Assembly: GCF_030269645.1 (NCBI RefSeq)
Contig: NZ_BSTR01000013.1
Span: forward strand, 62,001-126,000
Origin: Actinokineospora sp. NBRC 105648
GTDB lineage: Bacteria; Actinomycetota; Actinomycetes; Mycobacteriales; Pseudonocardiaceae
DNA: 64,000 nucleotides
Direction: 5' to 3'
Positions 32,889 through 41,661 of this stretch are shown here, one piece after another; position 1 is the stretch's first letter, and each line of letters starts with the position of its first letter. Position numbers and translations under genes: made by a program. The notes below the pieces were generated by a model. That model was not told where the DNA came from and did not search any database. It was given only the letters and a program-made list of their open reading frames with translations.

Positions 32889-33605
32889 TCAGCTGGCCAC
32901 CAGGCGCGGCGGCCATTGTTGGGCGTTGAGGATTCCCAGCACGTACGCCTTGGACACCAGGGCGGCGCGATTGGGCACATCCAATTTCTTCAGCATGCTG
33001 CTGACGTGGTATTCGACGCCCTGTTTGCTCAGGTACAGCTCGGTCGAGAGTTCTTTCGTCGACACCCCCGCCGCGATTCCCTCGATGATCTTCATGTCGA
33101 TGTCGCTGAGCACCAGGGTCTGGTTCTTGCGGCTCCTGGTGTCGGTGCTGACGTAGGGCCGCAGCACGGCCACCACCCGGCTGGTGCCGTCGTCGCCGCG
33201 GACCTCGTTGGGGAAGGCCAGGATGCGCACCGCCGACTTCACCCGCGGCGGCCCGGCCAGCCGCGCCTCGATGGCCACCCGCGGCAGGGTGCCCTTGACC
33301 AGGGCGTCCAGCCTGGCCGAGAGGTCCTTGCGGTCCTCTGCGTGGAACCAGCCCGCGACCCGGTTGCCGCGCAGCCGGGCGGGCGGCAGGCCGCCCATCA
33401 GGTGGCAGGCGCCGCTGTTGGCGTCGACCACCCGCAGCCGCTCGTCCAGGGTGAGGATGCACAGGTCGGCCGGGAAGATGAACATCGAGTTGGCGATGAT
33501 GTCGAGTTGGCGGACTGATAAGTAGCTCCGGCAGTCGCCCGCGTATTCCGCGGAATCGGGCACCACGCTCATCGTGGCCGTTCTCGCCTCGATTGTTTCG
33601 GTCAT
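32889..33605 (-). CDS. PAS-LuxR transcriptional regulator
   Basis: 238 residues. A PAS-like sensor lies near 35-140 (ADLCILTLDERLRVVDANSGACHLMG), with a LuxR helix-turn-helix at 170-230 (DMKIIEGIAAGVSTKELSTELYLSKQGVEYHVSSMLKKL). Small PAS-LuxR proteins of this shape often act as pathway-specific activators of actinobacterial polyketide and peptide clusters. It is near the lipopeptide cluster but not inside it. ATG 33605 lies after a GGGGG stretch. Its ligand and targets are unknown. Confidence 0.87.
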   Translation of the reverse strand: MTETIEARTATMSVVPDSAEYAGDCRSYLSVRQLDIIANSMFIFPADLCILTLDERLRVVDANSGACHLMGGLPPARLRGNRVAGWFHAEDRKDLSARLDALVKGTLPRVAIEARLAGPPRVKSAVRILAFPNEVRGDDGTSRVVAVLRPYVSTDTRSRKNQTLVLSDIDMKIIEGIAAGVSTKELSTELYLSKQGVEYHVSSMLKKLDVPNRAALVSKAYVLGILNAQQWPPRLVAS

Positions 33606-33779
33606 GAAAGAACAACCCCCAGGTAAATACGGGCAACCCCCGAGCCCGGCGCGATTCGGCCGAACTCTTTTCCGATATTTCCTGTATACCAGTCCGGGAT
33701 TCCATGGTCAAGGATAAACCGACCACTGGAACGGGCCGTGGGTATCACACCATCGAGGTACCTCCGATCAGGTAATGGC

Positions 33780-34424
33780 TCAGCTGCCCAGGTACTTGAC
33801 CACCGCGACGACGCGCCTGCTCAGCCCGGTCGAACGGGCCAGGCCGAGTTTGTCGAAGATCGCATTGATGTGCTTTTCCGACGCGCTCTGCGATACGTGC
33901 AGGACCTCGGATATCCGCGCGTTCGTCAAGCCCTGCGCCATCAGCGCCAGCACCTGTTTCTCCCGCGGTGTCAGGCGTTCGAGCGGGTCGACGTGCGTGG
34001 TGCGGGTGAGCAGCTGGCGCACCACCTCCGGGTCGAAGGCGGTCCCCCCGGCCGCGACCCGGCCCAGGGCCTCCAGGAACTCGTCCACCTGGGCCACCCG
34101 GTCCTTGAGCAGGTAGCCGACCCGGCCCGCGGTGCTGGTGATCAGCTCGGTGGCATAGCGGTTCTCCACGTACTGGGAGAGCACCAGCACCCCGATGTCG
34201 GGCCACTCCCGGCGGATCTGCAGGGCCGCCTTGAGGCCGTCGTCGTTGTGCGTGGGCGGCATCCGCACGTCGGTGACCACGATGTCGGGCTGGTGCTCGG
34301 CGGTGGCGGTGATCAGGTCGGGGGCGTTGTCGACGGCGGCGAGCACGTCGTAGCCCTCCTCGGCGAGCAGCCGGACCAGTCCCTCGCGCAGCAGGGTGGA
34401 GTCCTCGGCCAGGATCACGCGCAC
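33780..34424 (-). CDS. NarL/LuxR-family response regulator
   Basis: 214 residues. The receiver domain has phospho-acceptor Asp52 (IVVTDVRMPP), acidic ED near residue 7 and Lys in YLLKDRV. A LuxR helix-turn-helix follows (LTPREKQVLALMAQGLTNARISEVLHVSQSASEKHINAIFDKLGL). GTG 34424 follows GGAGGCGAG and overlaps the kinase stop by ten bases, so the two form a two-component pair in one transcript. Target genes are not evident; DedA upstream and the lipopeptide cluster are both near. Confidence 0.93.
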   Translation of the reverse strand: MRVILAEDSTLLREGLVRLLAEEGYDVLAAVDNAPDLITATAEHQPDIVVTDVRMPPTHNDDGLKAALQIRREWPDIGVLVLSQYVENRYATELITSTAGRVGYLLKDRVAQVDEFLEALGRVAAGGTAFDPEVVRQLLTRTTHVDPLERLTPREKQVLALMAQGLTNARISEVLHVSQSASEKHINAIFDKLGLARSTGLSRRVVAVVKYLGS

Positions 34425-35650
34425 GGCAGGCTCGCCTCCACCACGGTCGGGCCGCCCAGCGGGCTGCGCACGGCGAAGAGCCCGTCCACCGCGGCCACCC
34501 GCCGCGCCAGCCCGGACAGGCCGGTCCCCGCCGGGTCCGCGCCGCCCTTGCCGTCGTCGGTGATCACCACCTGGATCCGGTCCTGCTGGCGGGTCACCAC
34601 CACCTCCACCGTGCTCGGGCTCGCGTGCTTGGCCGCGTTGGTCACCGCTTCGGACACCACGAAGTAGATCACTGCCTCCACTGTGGAGCGCAACCGCTCG
34701 CCGAGCTGGAAGTCCAGCCGGATCGGCACGCTCGAGCGCTCGGCCAGCGACTCCAGGGCCGCGTGCAGGCCCGCGTCGTCCAGCGCGATCGGGTACACCC
34801 GGCTGGCCACCTCGCGCAGCTCGCTGATCGCCTCCTGGGCGGCGACCTGCGCCTGCTCCAGCAGCCCGCGCAGCGCGTCGGAGCCGACCGCGGCCCGGCG
34901 CGCCCGGCCGACCAGCATGCCCAGGGCCACCAGCCGCTGCTGCACGCCGTCGTGCAGGTCGCGCTCGATCCGCCTGCGCTCGTCGTTGATCGCCTCGACC
35001 ACCTCGGCCCGGGTGTTGGTCAGCTCCAGCACCCGCTGCTGCAGCACCACCTGCGCGCTGAACCCGAGCGCCTCGGTGGCCAGCCAGCGGTCCAGCGTGC
35101 CCACCCCGAGGATGCCCACGGCGCTGACGAAGGTGAGCATCGTGCCGGGCAGCGCGGCCAGCAGCAGCAGCCAGGTGTCCACCCGGTCGGAGCCGTTCTC
35201 GATCAGCCCCCAGCCGCCGTCGAGGACCCACGCGGAGAGCATCGAGCCCGCCACCACCAGGCAGAGCACCAGCATGAGCAGCACACCGAGACCGAGCCCG
35301 CCCACCATCCAGCGCAGCGCCAGGTAGCGGCGGCAGCGCGCGGGGGTGAGCACGTCGATGTGCATCGGGCCGTGGAAGCGGGTGACCCGGCGCAGCTCCA
35401 GCTCGGTGAGCCGCAGCGCCTGCTGGTCGGCCGCGGCGGTGATGGCCCGCCGGTGCGGGCCGGGGATCGCGGTGAGCGCGGCGCCGAAGAGGGCGAGCAC
35501 CAGGTAGCCGAACTCGGCCAGCGCGGTGACCGCCCCCGCCAGGATGCTCGCCACGGCCCGCAGCCAGCGCCCGGCCAGCGCGCGCGCGTTCAACTCCTCC
35601 GGCAGCGGTATCTGCAGCGCCGGGGGCGCCCAGGCGGCATTCTGGTGCAC
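34415..35650 (-). CDS. NarL-type membrane sensor histidine kinase
   Basis: About 411 residues. Four to five membrane segments lie in two groups (about 40-70 and 125-205), then a HisKA_3 dimerization helix with the phospho-accepting His in RDLHDGVQQRL near residue 230. A HATPase domain follows with VSEAVTNAAKHA (N box) and GTGLSGLARRV. The frame is open to TTG 35659; GTG 35650 is an equally good start. A near-perfect palindrome lies about 40 bp upstream. Kinases of this group often sense cell-envelope stress. Confidence 0.9.
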   Translation of the reverse strand: MHQNAAWAPPALQIPLPEELNARALAGRWLRAVASILAGAVTALAEFGYLVLALFGAALTAIPGPHRRAITAAADQQALRLTELELRRVTRFHGPMHIDVLTPARCRRYLALRWMVGGLGLGVLLMLVLCLVVAGSMLSAWVLDGGWGLIENGSDRVDTWLLLLAALPGTMLTFVSAVGILGVGTLDRWLATEALGFSAQVVLQQRVLELTNTRAEVVEAINDERRRIERDLHDGVQQRLVALGMLVGRARRAAVGSDALRGLLEQAQVAAQEAISELREVASRVYPIALDDAGLHAALESLAERSSVPIRLDFQLGERLRSTVEAVIYFVVSEAVTNAAKHASPSTVEVVVTRQQDRIQVVITDDGKGGADPAGTGLSGLARRVAAVDGLFAVRSPLGGPTVVEASLPCA

Positions 35651-35686
35651 ATACCCCAAGGTAGCCGACCCGCAACGAGCCGGTAC

Positions 35687-35700
35687 TGCGGTTTACCGCA
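35687..35700. promoter_or_regulatory. Palindrome upstream of the two-component operon
   Basis: TGCGGTTTACCGCA: six-base inverted arms around TT, 37 bp upstream of GTG 35650. A candidate operator, possibly for autoregulation by the response regulator. Confidence 0.45.
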
Positions 35701-35825
35701 CTATCCCCCTGGCGGTTTGACCCCGCCCGCTGGGTGGCTCGCCTCATTGTCGGCGCGGCCGGTGGTTCCTAGGTTTGTGACAGCCGCGGAACCACAGTCC
35801 ACGACCTGTCAAGGGGTTGCACACC

Positions 35826-36551
35826 ATGTCCTATTTCCTGCTTGCCGAAGGTACCGCCGAGCCGGTGGGCGGCCTGGCCGGCTGGGCGGTCGACCTGATG
35901 GATTCGCTCGGCGGCCCGGGCGCGGCCCTGGTGGTCGGCGCGGACAACCTGTTCCCGCCCATTCCGAGTGAACTCGTCCTGCCGCTCGCCGGCTTCTCCG
36001 CCAGCCGGGGAACGTTCAGCCTGGTCGAGGCGCTGGCCTGGACCACCGCCGGTTCGGTGGTCGGCGCGATCATCGTCTACCTGCTCGGCGCGCTGCTCGG
36101 CCGGGAGCGGACCCGGGCGTTGATCGCCAAGATCCCACTGATGAAGGTGACCGACTTCGACCGCTCCGAGGCCTGGTTCGCCAAGTACGGCAACAAGGCG
36201 GTGTTCCTCGGCCGGATGGTCCCGCTGTTCCGCAGCGTGATCTCGCTGCCCGCCGGGGTCGAGAAGATGAACGTGGCCAAGTTCCTGTTCCTCACCACGC
36301 TCGGCAGCCTGATCTGGAACTCGATCTTCGTGCTGGCCGGCTACGGCCTCGGCGCCAACTGGCACCTGGTCAGCGACTACGCGGACATCTTCCAGAAGAT
36401 CGTCATCGTCGCCGTGATCATCGCCGTGGCGCTGTTCGTGGTGGTCCGGCTGCGCAACCGCGGCAAGGACAAGGGCGGCGACGGCGGTGCCGGTGGCACC
36501 GGCTACGACCCCGAGGCCACCCAGGTCATCCGGGCCCAGCGCCGGTACTGA
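35826..36551 (+). CDS. DedA family membrane protein
   Basis: 241 residues with the DedA/SNARE-associated signature: ENLFPPIPSE-like ADNLFPPIPSELVLPLAGF, the GSVVGAIIVYLLGALLGR segment, the FLGRMVPLFRSVISLPAGVEKM core with its conserved Arg residues, and GSLIWNSIFVLAGYGLG. DedA proteins are now linked to undecaprenyl phosphate or phospholipid flipping and to envelope homeostasis. ATG 35826 follows AAGGGG. Divergent from the two-component operon. Amphomycin-class lipopeptides bind undecaprenyl phosphate, so its place beside such a cluster is suggestive. Confidence 0.92.
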   Translation: MSYFLLAEGTAEPVGGLAGWAVDLMDSLGGPGAALVVGADNLFPPIPSELVLPLAGFSASRGTFSLVEALAWTTAGSVVGAIIVYLLGALLGRERTRALIAKIPLMKVTDFDRSEAWFAKYGNKAVFLGRMVPLFRSVISLPAGVEKMNVAKFLFLTTLGSLIWNSIFVLAGYGLGANWHLVSDYADIFQKIVIVAVIIAVALFVVVRLRNRGKDKGGDGGAGGTGYDPEATQVIRAQRRY

Positions 36552-36967
36552 CCGACCCGGTCCAGGTCCCAGGCGGGACCAGCGAGGTGGACAGCGGCGC
36601 ACACCCCCAGTGCCGCTGTCCACCGCTGGGCGTACCGGGGCCGGCGCCGGTGGTCGGTGATTTGCTAACGAAGCCACTAGAGGTTGCCCGGCACCCGGTG
36701 CCCCCGCCGCGGGCCGCGAAATGGATTCCCACCTGCTGGTTCACCCGATTCACCCGGGCTCGGTCGGGCACTCGCCCGCCGGGCCCGCGGCCTTGACGCC
36801 CACCGATCCCGCGGGCAATGCTGCCATTGCTGACCCGGTCTCATCGAGCCGGGTGAAATGGGGAATCACCGCAGGGCGCCACTCGGGGGCCGCGTCCTAT
36901 TTCCGGACGTGGGACGCCGGTCGTTCGCGCGCTCTCGCGGTACTCGGGCGAAGGGCAGTCCTAACCA
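36552..36967. other. Intergenic region before the lipopeptide cluster, no gene seen
   Basis: 416 bp between dedA and the first NRPS gene. It should hold the cluster promoter; TTCACCCGATTCACCCGGG near 36740 is a short direct repeat, but I see no certain -35/-10 or terminator. Confidence 0.45.
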
Positions 36968-39900
36968 GTGAGCGCCGCGACTTCACGCAATGTCGGAACC
37001 GATTACGCGCCCGGGGAAGCCGAGCGCGTCCTGACCAGGGTGCCCCGGTGGATTCACCCGGACGCGCCGGTTCGCCCGGCTTTTCGGAGCCATTCCACCC
37101 CCCTTTCCGCCGAACTCACCGAACTCGCCGAACGGGCGGGAGCGGACCGGGGGACCCTCCTGGTGGCGGTGGCCGCCGCCGTCCTGCGCACCGTGGTCGG
37201 CGAGCGGGATCTCGTCCTCGGGCTGCGCGAGGGTGGCCGCGAGCACCGGCTGGACATCACCGTCGTGGACGGCACTTGGCGCGCCCTGCGCGCCGCCGCC
37301 GACCAGGCCAGGGCCACCGCGCGGCCTGAGGTGGGCCGGTCCGAGGTACTGCTGGACCTCGACGGCGCCAACACCGACCCCGCCGAGCCGGTCGCCTTGG
37401 TCATCGCCCTGCACGCGGGCGAGATCCGGCTGCGCCACCGCGGCGACCTGTTCGACGCCGAGCACGCCCGCAGGCTGGGCGGCTACCTGCGCGGCGCGCT
37501 GCGCGCCGCGCTCACCGAACCCGACGCCCGGCACGACGCCCACGGTCTCCCGGACGCCGAGGAGACCCACCACCAGGTGCACGGCCTGGCCGGGCCGACC
37601 CGCCCGGTGGGTGAGGCGATGTTCCCCGAGCTGTTCGCCCAGCGGGTGCGCGCCCACCCGGACGCGCCCGCGGTCAGCCACGGCGACCGCGCCTGGACCT
37701 ACCGGGAGCTCGACGAGCGGTCCGACCGGGTGGCCGCCGCCCTGCTCGGCGCGGGTCTGGTGGCCGAGGACGTGGTCGGCGTGGTCACCGAGCGCACGCT
37801 CGGCTGGGTCGCGGCCACGCTGGGCGTGCTGAAGGCGGGCGGGGTGTACATGCCGATCCGCCCGGGGTTCCCGGCCGACCGGATCCGCACCCAGCTCGAG
37901 GTCGCGACCGTGCGGTTCACCCTCTCCGAGGCGGGCAGCCACGCCACCCTGGACACCGCGCTGGCCGCGTTGCCGCAGGCACCGCCGCTGCTGCTGGTCG
38001 AGGACCTGCCCGCGGCGACCGCGCCGCCGGTGCCGGTCGGTCCCGGGCAGCTGGCCTACATCTACTTCACCTCGGGCTCCACCGGTCTGCCCAAGGGCGC
38101 CATGTGCGAGCACGCGAGCATGGTCAACCACCTGCGCGCCAAGATCGACGACCTGGACCTGGACGCGGGCACCGCGGTGGCCCAGACCGCGTCGCAGTGC
38201 TTCGACATCTCGCTGTGGCAGCTGGTGGCGCCGCTGCTGGTCGGCGGGCGGGTGCGGCTGGTGGACACCGACACCCAGCTCGACGTGCCCGCCTTCCTCG
38301 ACGAGCTGGCCGGGCACGGGATCGGCGTCGTGCAACTGGTGCCGTCCTACTTCGAGGTGCTGCTCACCGAGCTGGAGCGGCACCCGCGCGAGCTGGGGCC
38401 GCTGCGGTCGATCTCGGTCACCGGCGAGGCGCTCAAGCTCGACCTGGTGCGCCGCTGGTTCGCCCGCTACCCCGAGATCGCCCTGGTCAACGCCTACGGG
38501 GCCACCGAGGTCGGCGACGACACAATGCACGAGGTGCTCACCGGCGAGCCGGGTCGCGGCTTCGTGACCGTCGGGCGGTCGCTGCGCAACGTGCGCACCT
38601 ACGTGCTCGACCCCGACCTGCGGCTGGTGCCGCTGGGCAGCCCGGGGGAGATCGCGTTCGCCGGGGTGTGCGTGGGCCGGGGCTACATCAACGACGAGGA
38701 GCGCACCCGGCAGGCGTTCGCCGACGACCCGCACGTGCCCGGCGAGCGGCTCTACCGCACCGGCGACTTCGGCCGCTGGCTGCCGGAGGGGCGGATCGAG
38801 TTCCTCGGCCGCCGCGACCAGCAGGTCAAGATCCGCGGCTTCCGGATCGAGATCGGCGAGGTCGAGGGCAGGCTGCTGGAGCTGCCCGGGGTGCGGGGCT
38901 GCGCGGTGGTCGTCGACGGCGAGGGCGAGGCCCGCAAGCTGGTCGGGTTCTACGCCGGGCCAGACGTGGCCGAGGCCGAGGTGCTCGCGCACTTGGCCGC
39001 GGCGCTGCCGGACTACATGGTCCCCGGGGCCTGCCACCGGATGGACTCGCTGCCGCTGACCGAGAACGGCAAGGTCGACCGGAAGGTGCTCCGCGAGCTG
39101 GCCGCCACCCTGGGCCACGCCGCCGCGAGCTACGCCGCGCCCACCACGGTCGCGGAGAACGCGCTGGCCACCGCGTGGGCGGAGGTGCTCGGCGTGCCGG
39201 TCGAGCGGATCAGCCGGGCCGACCGGTTCTTCCAGCTCGGCGGCACGTCCCTTGCCGCCGTGCGGCTGGTGGTGCGGCTCGACCGCAGGCTCAGCCTGCG
39301 CGACCTGGCCCAGGACCCGTCCCTGAGTGAGCTGGCGCTGCGGCTGCAGGGCGACCACCTCGACCAAGCCGACCAGGCCGACCGGCCCCGGCCCGCGCTG
39401 CTGCACCGGCTCAGCCCGGACGGCGTGGACGGTGTGCACCTGGTCTGCTTCCCTTATGCGGGAGGGAACGCGGTCAACTTCCGCGGTTTGGCTGGTGCCC
39501 TGGCCGAGCACGGGGTCGTCGTGTTCGGGGTGGAACTGCCCGGCCACGACCTGTCCCGCGCTCGGGAGGAGTTCGCCGATGTCGGCGCCGTCGCCGCGGC
39601 GGTGCGCGCTGAGGTCGCCGGGCTGACCGGGCCAGTCGCCGTGTGGGGACACTGCGCGGGGGCCGCGCACGCGGTGGAGCTGGCCCGGCTGTTGGCGGCC
39701 GATGGCGAGTCGCCCGCGGCGGTGTTCGTCGGTGCCGCGCCGTTGAGCGGCCCGGAACCGCTGCGCGCGGAGATCACCGAGGTGTCGGGGCTGGCGAACC
39801 ACGAGATCACCGCCGTCCTGCGGGCGGACAGCTCCTACGTCGAGCTCGACGACCTCAAGGCCGAGCGGGTGGACGTCGTCGGCGCCGCCTACCGGCACGA

Positions 39901-40159
39901 CGTCCTCAGCACCAACGAGTACCTCCTGCGCGTGCTGGCCGACCCGGGCGCGCACCGGTTGTCGACGGCGCTGCATGTGGTCAACGCCGCTGACGACCCA
40001 GGGCACCCGAGCGCGGACGCGGGCCGGTGGGTGGAGCTGGCCGAGTGGGTGAGCACGCACGTCCTGCCGCACGGCGGGCACTACTTCGTCCGCACGGTCG
40101 CCGACGAGGTCGCGGCCCGGGTGCTGGCCGCGCTCGGCGCCGTGTCGGTCGCCCGATGA
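36968..40159 (+). CDS. Stand-alone NRPS protein: truncated C, adenylation, PCP and Cys-type thioesterase/acyltransferase
   Basis: 1063 residues. Residues 45-205 resemble only the C-terminal half of a condensation domain, without HHxxxDG. Adenylation spans about 220-710 (YFTSGSTGLPKG, YGATE, GKVDRK). PCP has Ser761 in LGGTSL. An alpha/beta hydrolase spans about 812-1063. Read by eye, the adenylation code is DIWQSTADDK, like codes for diamino acids. The hydrolase elbow is GHCAG, so the nucleophile is Cys896 instead of Ser, as in aminoacyl shuttles (CmaE, SyrC) and a few beta-lactone or beta-lactam thioesterases. It probably activates 2,3-diaminobutyrate and passes it to the adenylation-less module of the 53166-62489 NRPS. 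Its stop overlaps the next start (ATGA). Confidence 0.88.
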   Translation: MSAATSRNVGTDYAPGEAERVLTRVPRWIHPDAPVRPAFRSHSTPLSAELTELAERAGADRGTLLVAVAAAVLRTVVGERDLVLGLREGGREHRLDITVVDGTWRALRAAADQARATARPEVGRSEVLLDLDGANTDPAEPVALVIALHAGEIRLRHRGDLFDAEHARRLGGYLRGALRAALTEPDARHDAHGLPDAEETHHQVHGLAGPTRPVGEAMFPELFAQRVRAHPDAPAVSHGDRAWTYRELDERSDRVAAALLGAGLVAEDVVGVVTERTLGWVAATLGVLKAGGVYMPIRPGFPADRIRTQLEVATVRFTLSEAGSHATLDTALAALPQAPPLLLVEDLPAATAPPVPVGPGQLAYIYFTSGSTGLPKGAMCEHASMVNHLRAKIDDLDLDAGTAVAQTASQCFDISLWQLVAPLLVGGRVRLVDTDTQLDVPAFLDELAGHGIGVVQLVPSYFEVLLTELERHPRELGPLRSISVTGEALKLDLVRRWFARYPEIALVNAYGATEVGDDTMHEVLTGEPGRGFVTVGRSLRNVRTYVLDPDLRLVPLGSPGEIAFAGVCVGRGYINDEERTRQAFADDPHVPGERLYRTGDFGRWLPEGRIEFLGRRDQQVKIRGFRIEIGEVEGRLLELPGVRGCAVVVDGEGEARKLVGFYAGPDVAEAEVLAHLAAALPDYMVPGACHRMDSLPLTENGKVDRKVLRELAATLGHAAASYAAPTTVAENALATAWAEVLGVPVERISRADRFFQLGGTSLAAVRLVVRLDRRLSLRDLAQDPSLSELALRLQGDHLDQADQADRPRPALLHRLSPDGVDGVHLVCFPYAGGNAVNFRGLAGALAEHGVVVFGVELPGHDLSRAREEFADVGAVAAAVRAEVAGLTGPVAVWGHCAGAAHAVELARLLAADGESPAAVFVGAAPLSGPEPLRAEITEVSGLANHEITAVLRADSSYVELDDLKAERVDVVGAAYRHDVLSTNEYLLRVLADPGAHRLSTALHVVNAADDPGHPSADAGRWVELAEWVSTHVLPHGGHYFVRTVADEVAARVLAALGAVSVAR

Positions 40160-41661
40160 CCGTCGAGGCGCTCACCGGGCGGATCGCCGCCGGGCCCAGT
40201 GCGCTACTGCGCGCCGAGGTGCTGCTGCCCCAACTGCGCTTCGAGCTGGACAACCTGTTGCCGCACTACCTCGCGATCGAACGGGTGTTGCTGCTGGAGT
40301 ACCAGCGGATGGGCGTGCTCACCGACGACGAGGTCGCCCGGATCGGCACCGCTCTGTCCACAGTGGATCGGGGTGTGGTCGAGGCGGCCGCGGAGGGCAT
40401 GGCGGACATCGCCTTCGGGGTCGAGCGCGCGGTCACCGCCGAGCTGGGCGAGGTGCCGCCCGCCTGGCACGTGGACCGCAGCCGCAACGACCTGCAGGCC
40501 ACGGCGCAGAAGATGTACGGGCGGGCGCGGGTCTTCGAGCTGGTGGCCGAGCTGGCCGACCTGGTCCGGGCCGCGCACCGGCTCGCGGAGCGGGAGCGGG
40601 GTGTGGTCATGCCCGGCTACACCCACTCCCAGCCCGCCCAGGTGATGACGGCGGACTTCTACTTCACCGCGCTCGCCGAGCAGTTGTTGCACGCGCTGGA
40701 CCGGTTCACCGCGTTGCTGCGGGTGTTCGACGAGTGCCCGATGGGCGCGGGGGCGATGACCGGCGGCGACCTGGGCTGGGACCGCGACCGGATGGCCGAG
40801 CTGCTCGGCTTCGCGAGCGGCTCGGGCAACGCGCTGCGCGCGGTGGCGGCCCGGGACTGGACGCTGGAGGCCACCGCCGAGCTGTGCCTGCTCGGTGTGC
40901 CGCTGAGCCGATTCGCCACCGACCTGATCACCTGGGCGGGGGCCGGGTACGGGTTCCTGGACTTGCCCGACGAGCTCAGCGGGATCTCCTCGGCGATGCC
41001 GCAGAAGAAGAACTTCCCGGTGCTGGAGAGGATCCGGGCCCGCACGGCCCGGCTGGCGGGCGCTTTCACCGAGGTGGTGGTCGCCCAGCGCGCGACGCCG
41101 TTCAGCAACACGGTGGAAGTGTCCAAAGAGGCCAGTTCGGGGGTGCCTGCCGCGTTCGACGACGCGGGTTCGGTGCTGCGGCTGCTGCGCGTGGTGCTGG
41201 ACAACCTGGTGCTGCGCGCGGATCGCCTGCGGGCGGTGTGCGAAACCGAGTACCTGGGCGGGTTCGGGCTGGCCAACGGCCTGTGCCTGGCCGCCGGGGT
41301 GCCGTGGCGGCAGGCGCAGGTGGTGGCGGGCCGCTACGTCGTGGCGGCCCTGGAGCGCGGGCTGACCCCGGGTGAACCGGACGGTCGGCTGCTCGAGGAG
41401 ATCGCGCGGGCGTCCGGGCACCGGGTGGCGGACGGGCACGCGCTGCTGGTCGAGGCCTTCGACGTCGACCGCGCGGTGGCCGCCAAGCGCACGGCGGGGT
41501 CGACCGGGCCCGAGCACGTCGCGGCGGTGCTCGACGCGCAGCGGTCCGCCCTGGCGCGGGCCGAGGCGGAGTGGGCGAGGCGGCGCGCGGACGTCGAGGA
41601 CGGTGGTCGAGTGGTGGAGCGCCTGCTGGCAGGCGCGGGGGAATGGAGGGGGAGCAGGTGA
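40156..41661 (+). CDS. Argininosuccinate lyase-like enzyme, probable 2,3-diaminobutyrate pathway
   Basis: 501 residues of the fumarase/aspartase superfamily, ArgH branch: DRSRNDLQAT, GYTHSQPAQV and the signature SSAMPQKKNF near residue 277 are intact. It has a C-terminal extension compared with ArgH and lies inside a four-gene coupled set with a threonine kinase and a PLP beta-replacement enzyme. Similar trios occur in clusters for peptides with 2,3-diaminobutyrate. The proposed role is to release fumarate from an aspartate adduct of phosphothreonine, leaving the amine. That role is inference; ArgH-like nitrosuccinate lyases are an alternative, but their partner monooxygenase is absent. Confidence 0.88.
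   Translation: MTVEALTGRIAAGPSALLRAEVLLPQLRFELDNLLPHYLAIERVLLLEYQRMGVLTDDEVARIGTALSTVDRGVVEAAAEGMADIAFGVERAVTAELGEVPPAWHVDRSRNDLQATAQKMYGRARVFELVAELADLVRAAHRLAERERGVVMPGYTHSQPAQVMTADFYFTALAEQLLHALDRFTALLRVFDECPMGAGAMTGGDLGWDRDRMAELLGFASGSGNALRAVAARDWTLEATAELCLLGVPLSRFATDLITWAGAGYGFLDLPDELSGISSAMPQKKNFPVLERIRARTARLAGAFTEVVVAQRATPFSNTVEVSKEASSGVPAAFDDAGSVLRLLRVVLDNLVLRADRLRAVCETEYLGGFGLANGLCLAAGVPWRQAQVVAGRYVVAALERGLTPGEPDGRLLEEIARASGHRVADGHALLVEAFDVDRAVAAKRTAGSTGPEHVAAVLDAQRSALARAEAEWARRRADVEDGGRVVERLLAGAGEWRGSR

Noticed and set aside
36968-40159. Cys thioesterase as a beta-lactone or monobactam-forming release domain
   Set aside because: Cys-type release domains do this in obafluorin and sulfazecin synthesis, but here the protein is not at the end of an assembly line, no sulfotransferase is seen, and an A-less module needs loading; not excluded.
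40156-41661. Housekeeping argininosuccinate lyase
   Set aside because: No arginine genes nearby; translationally coupled with NRPS and diaminobutyrate-type genes and carrying a C-terminal extension.
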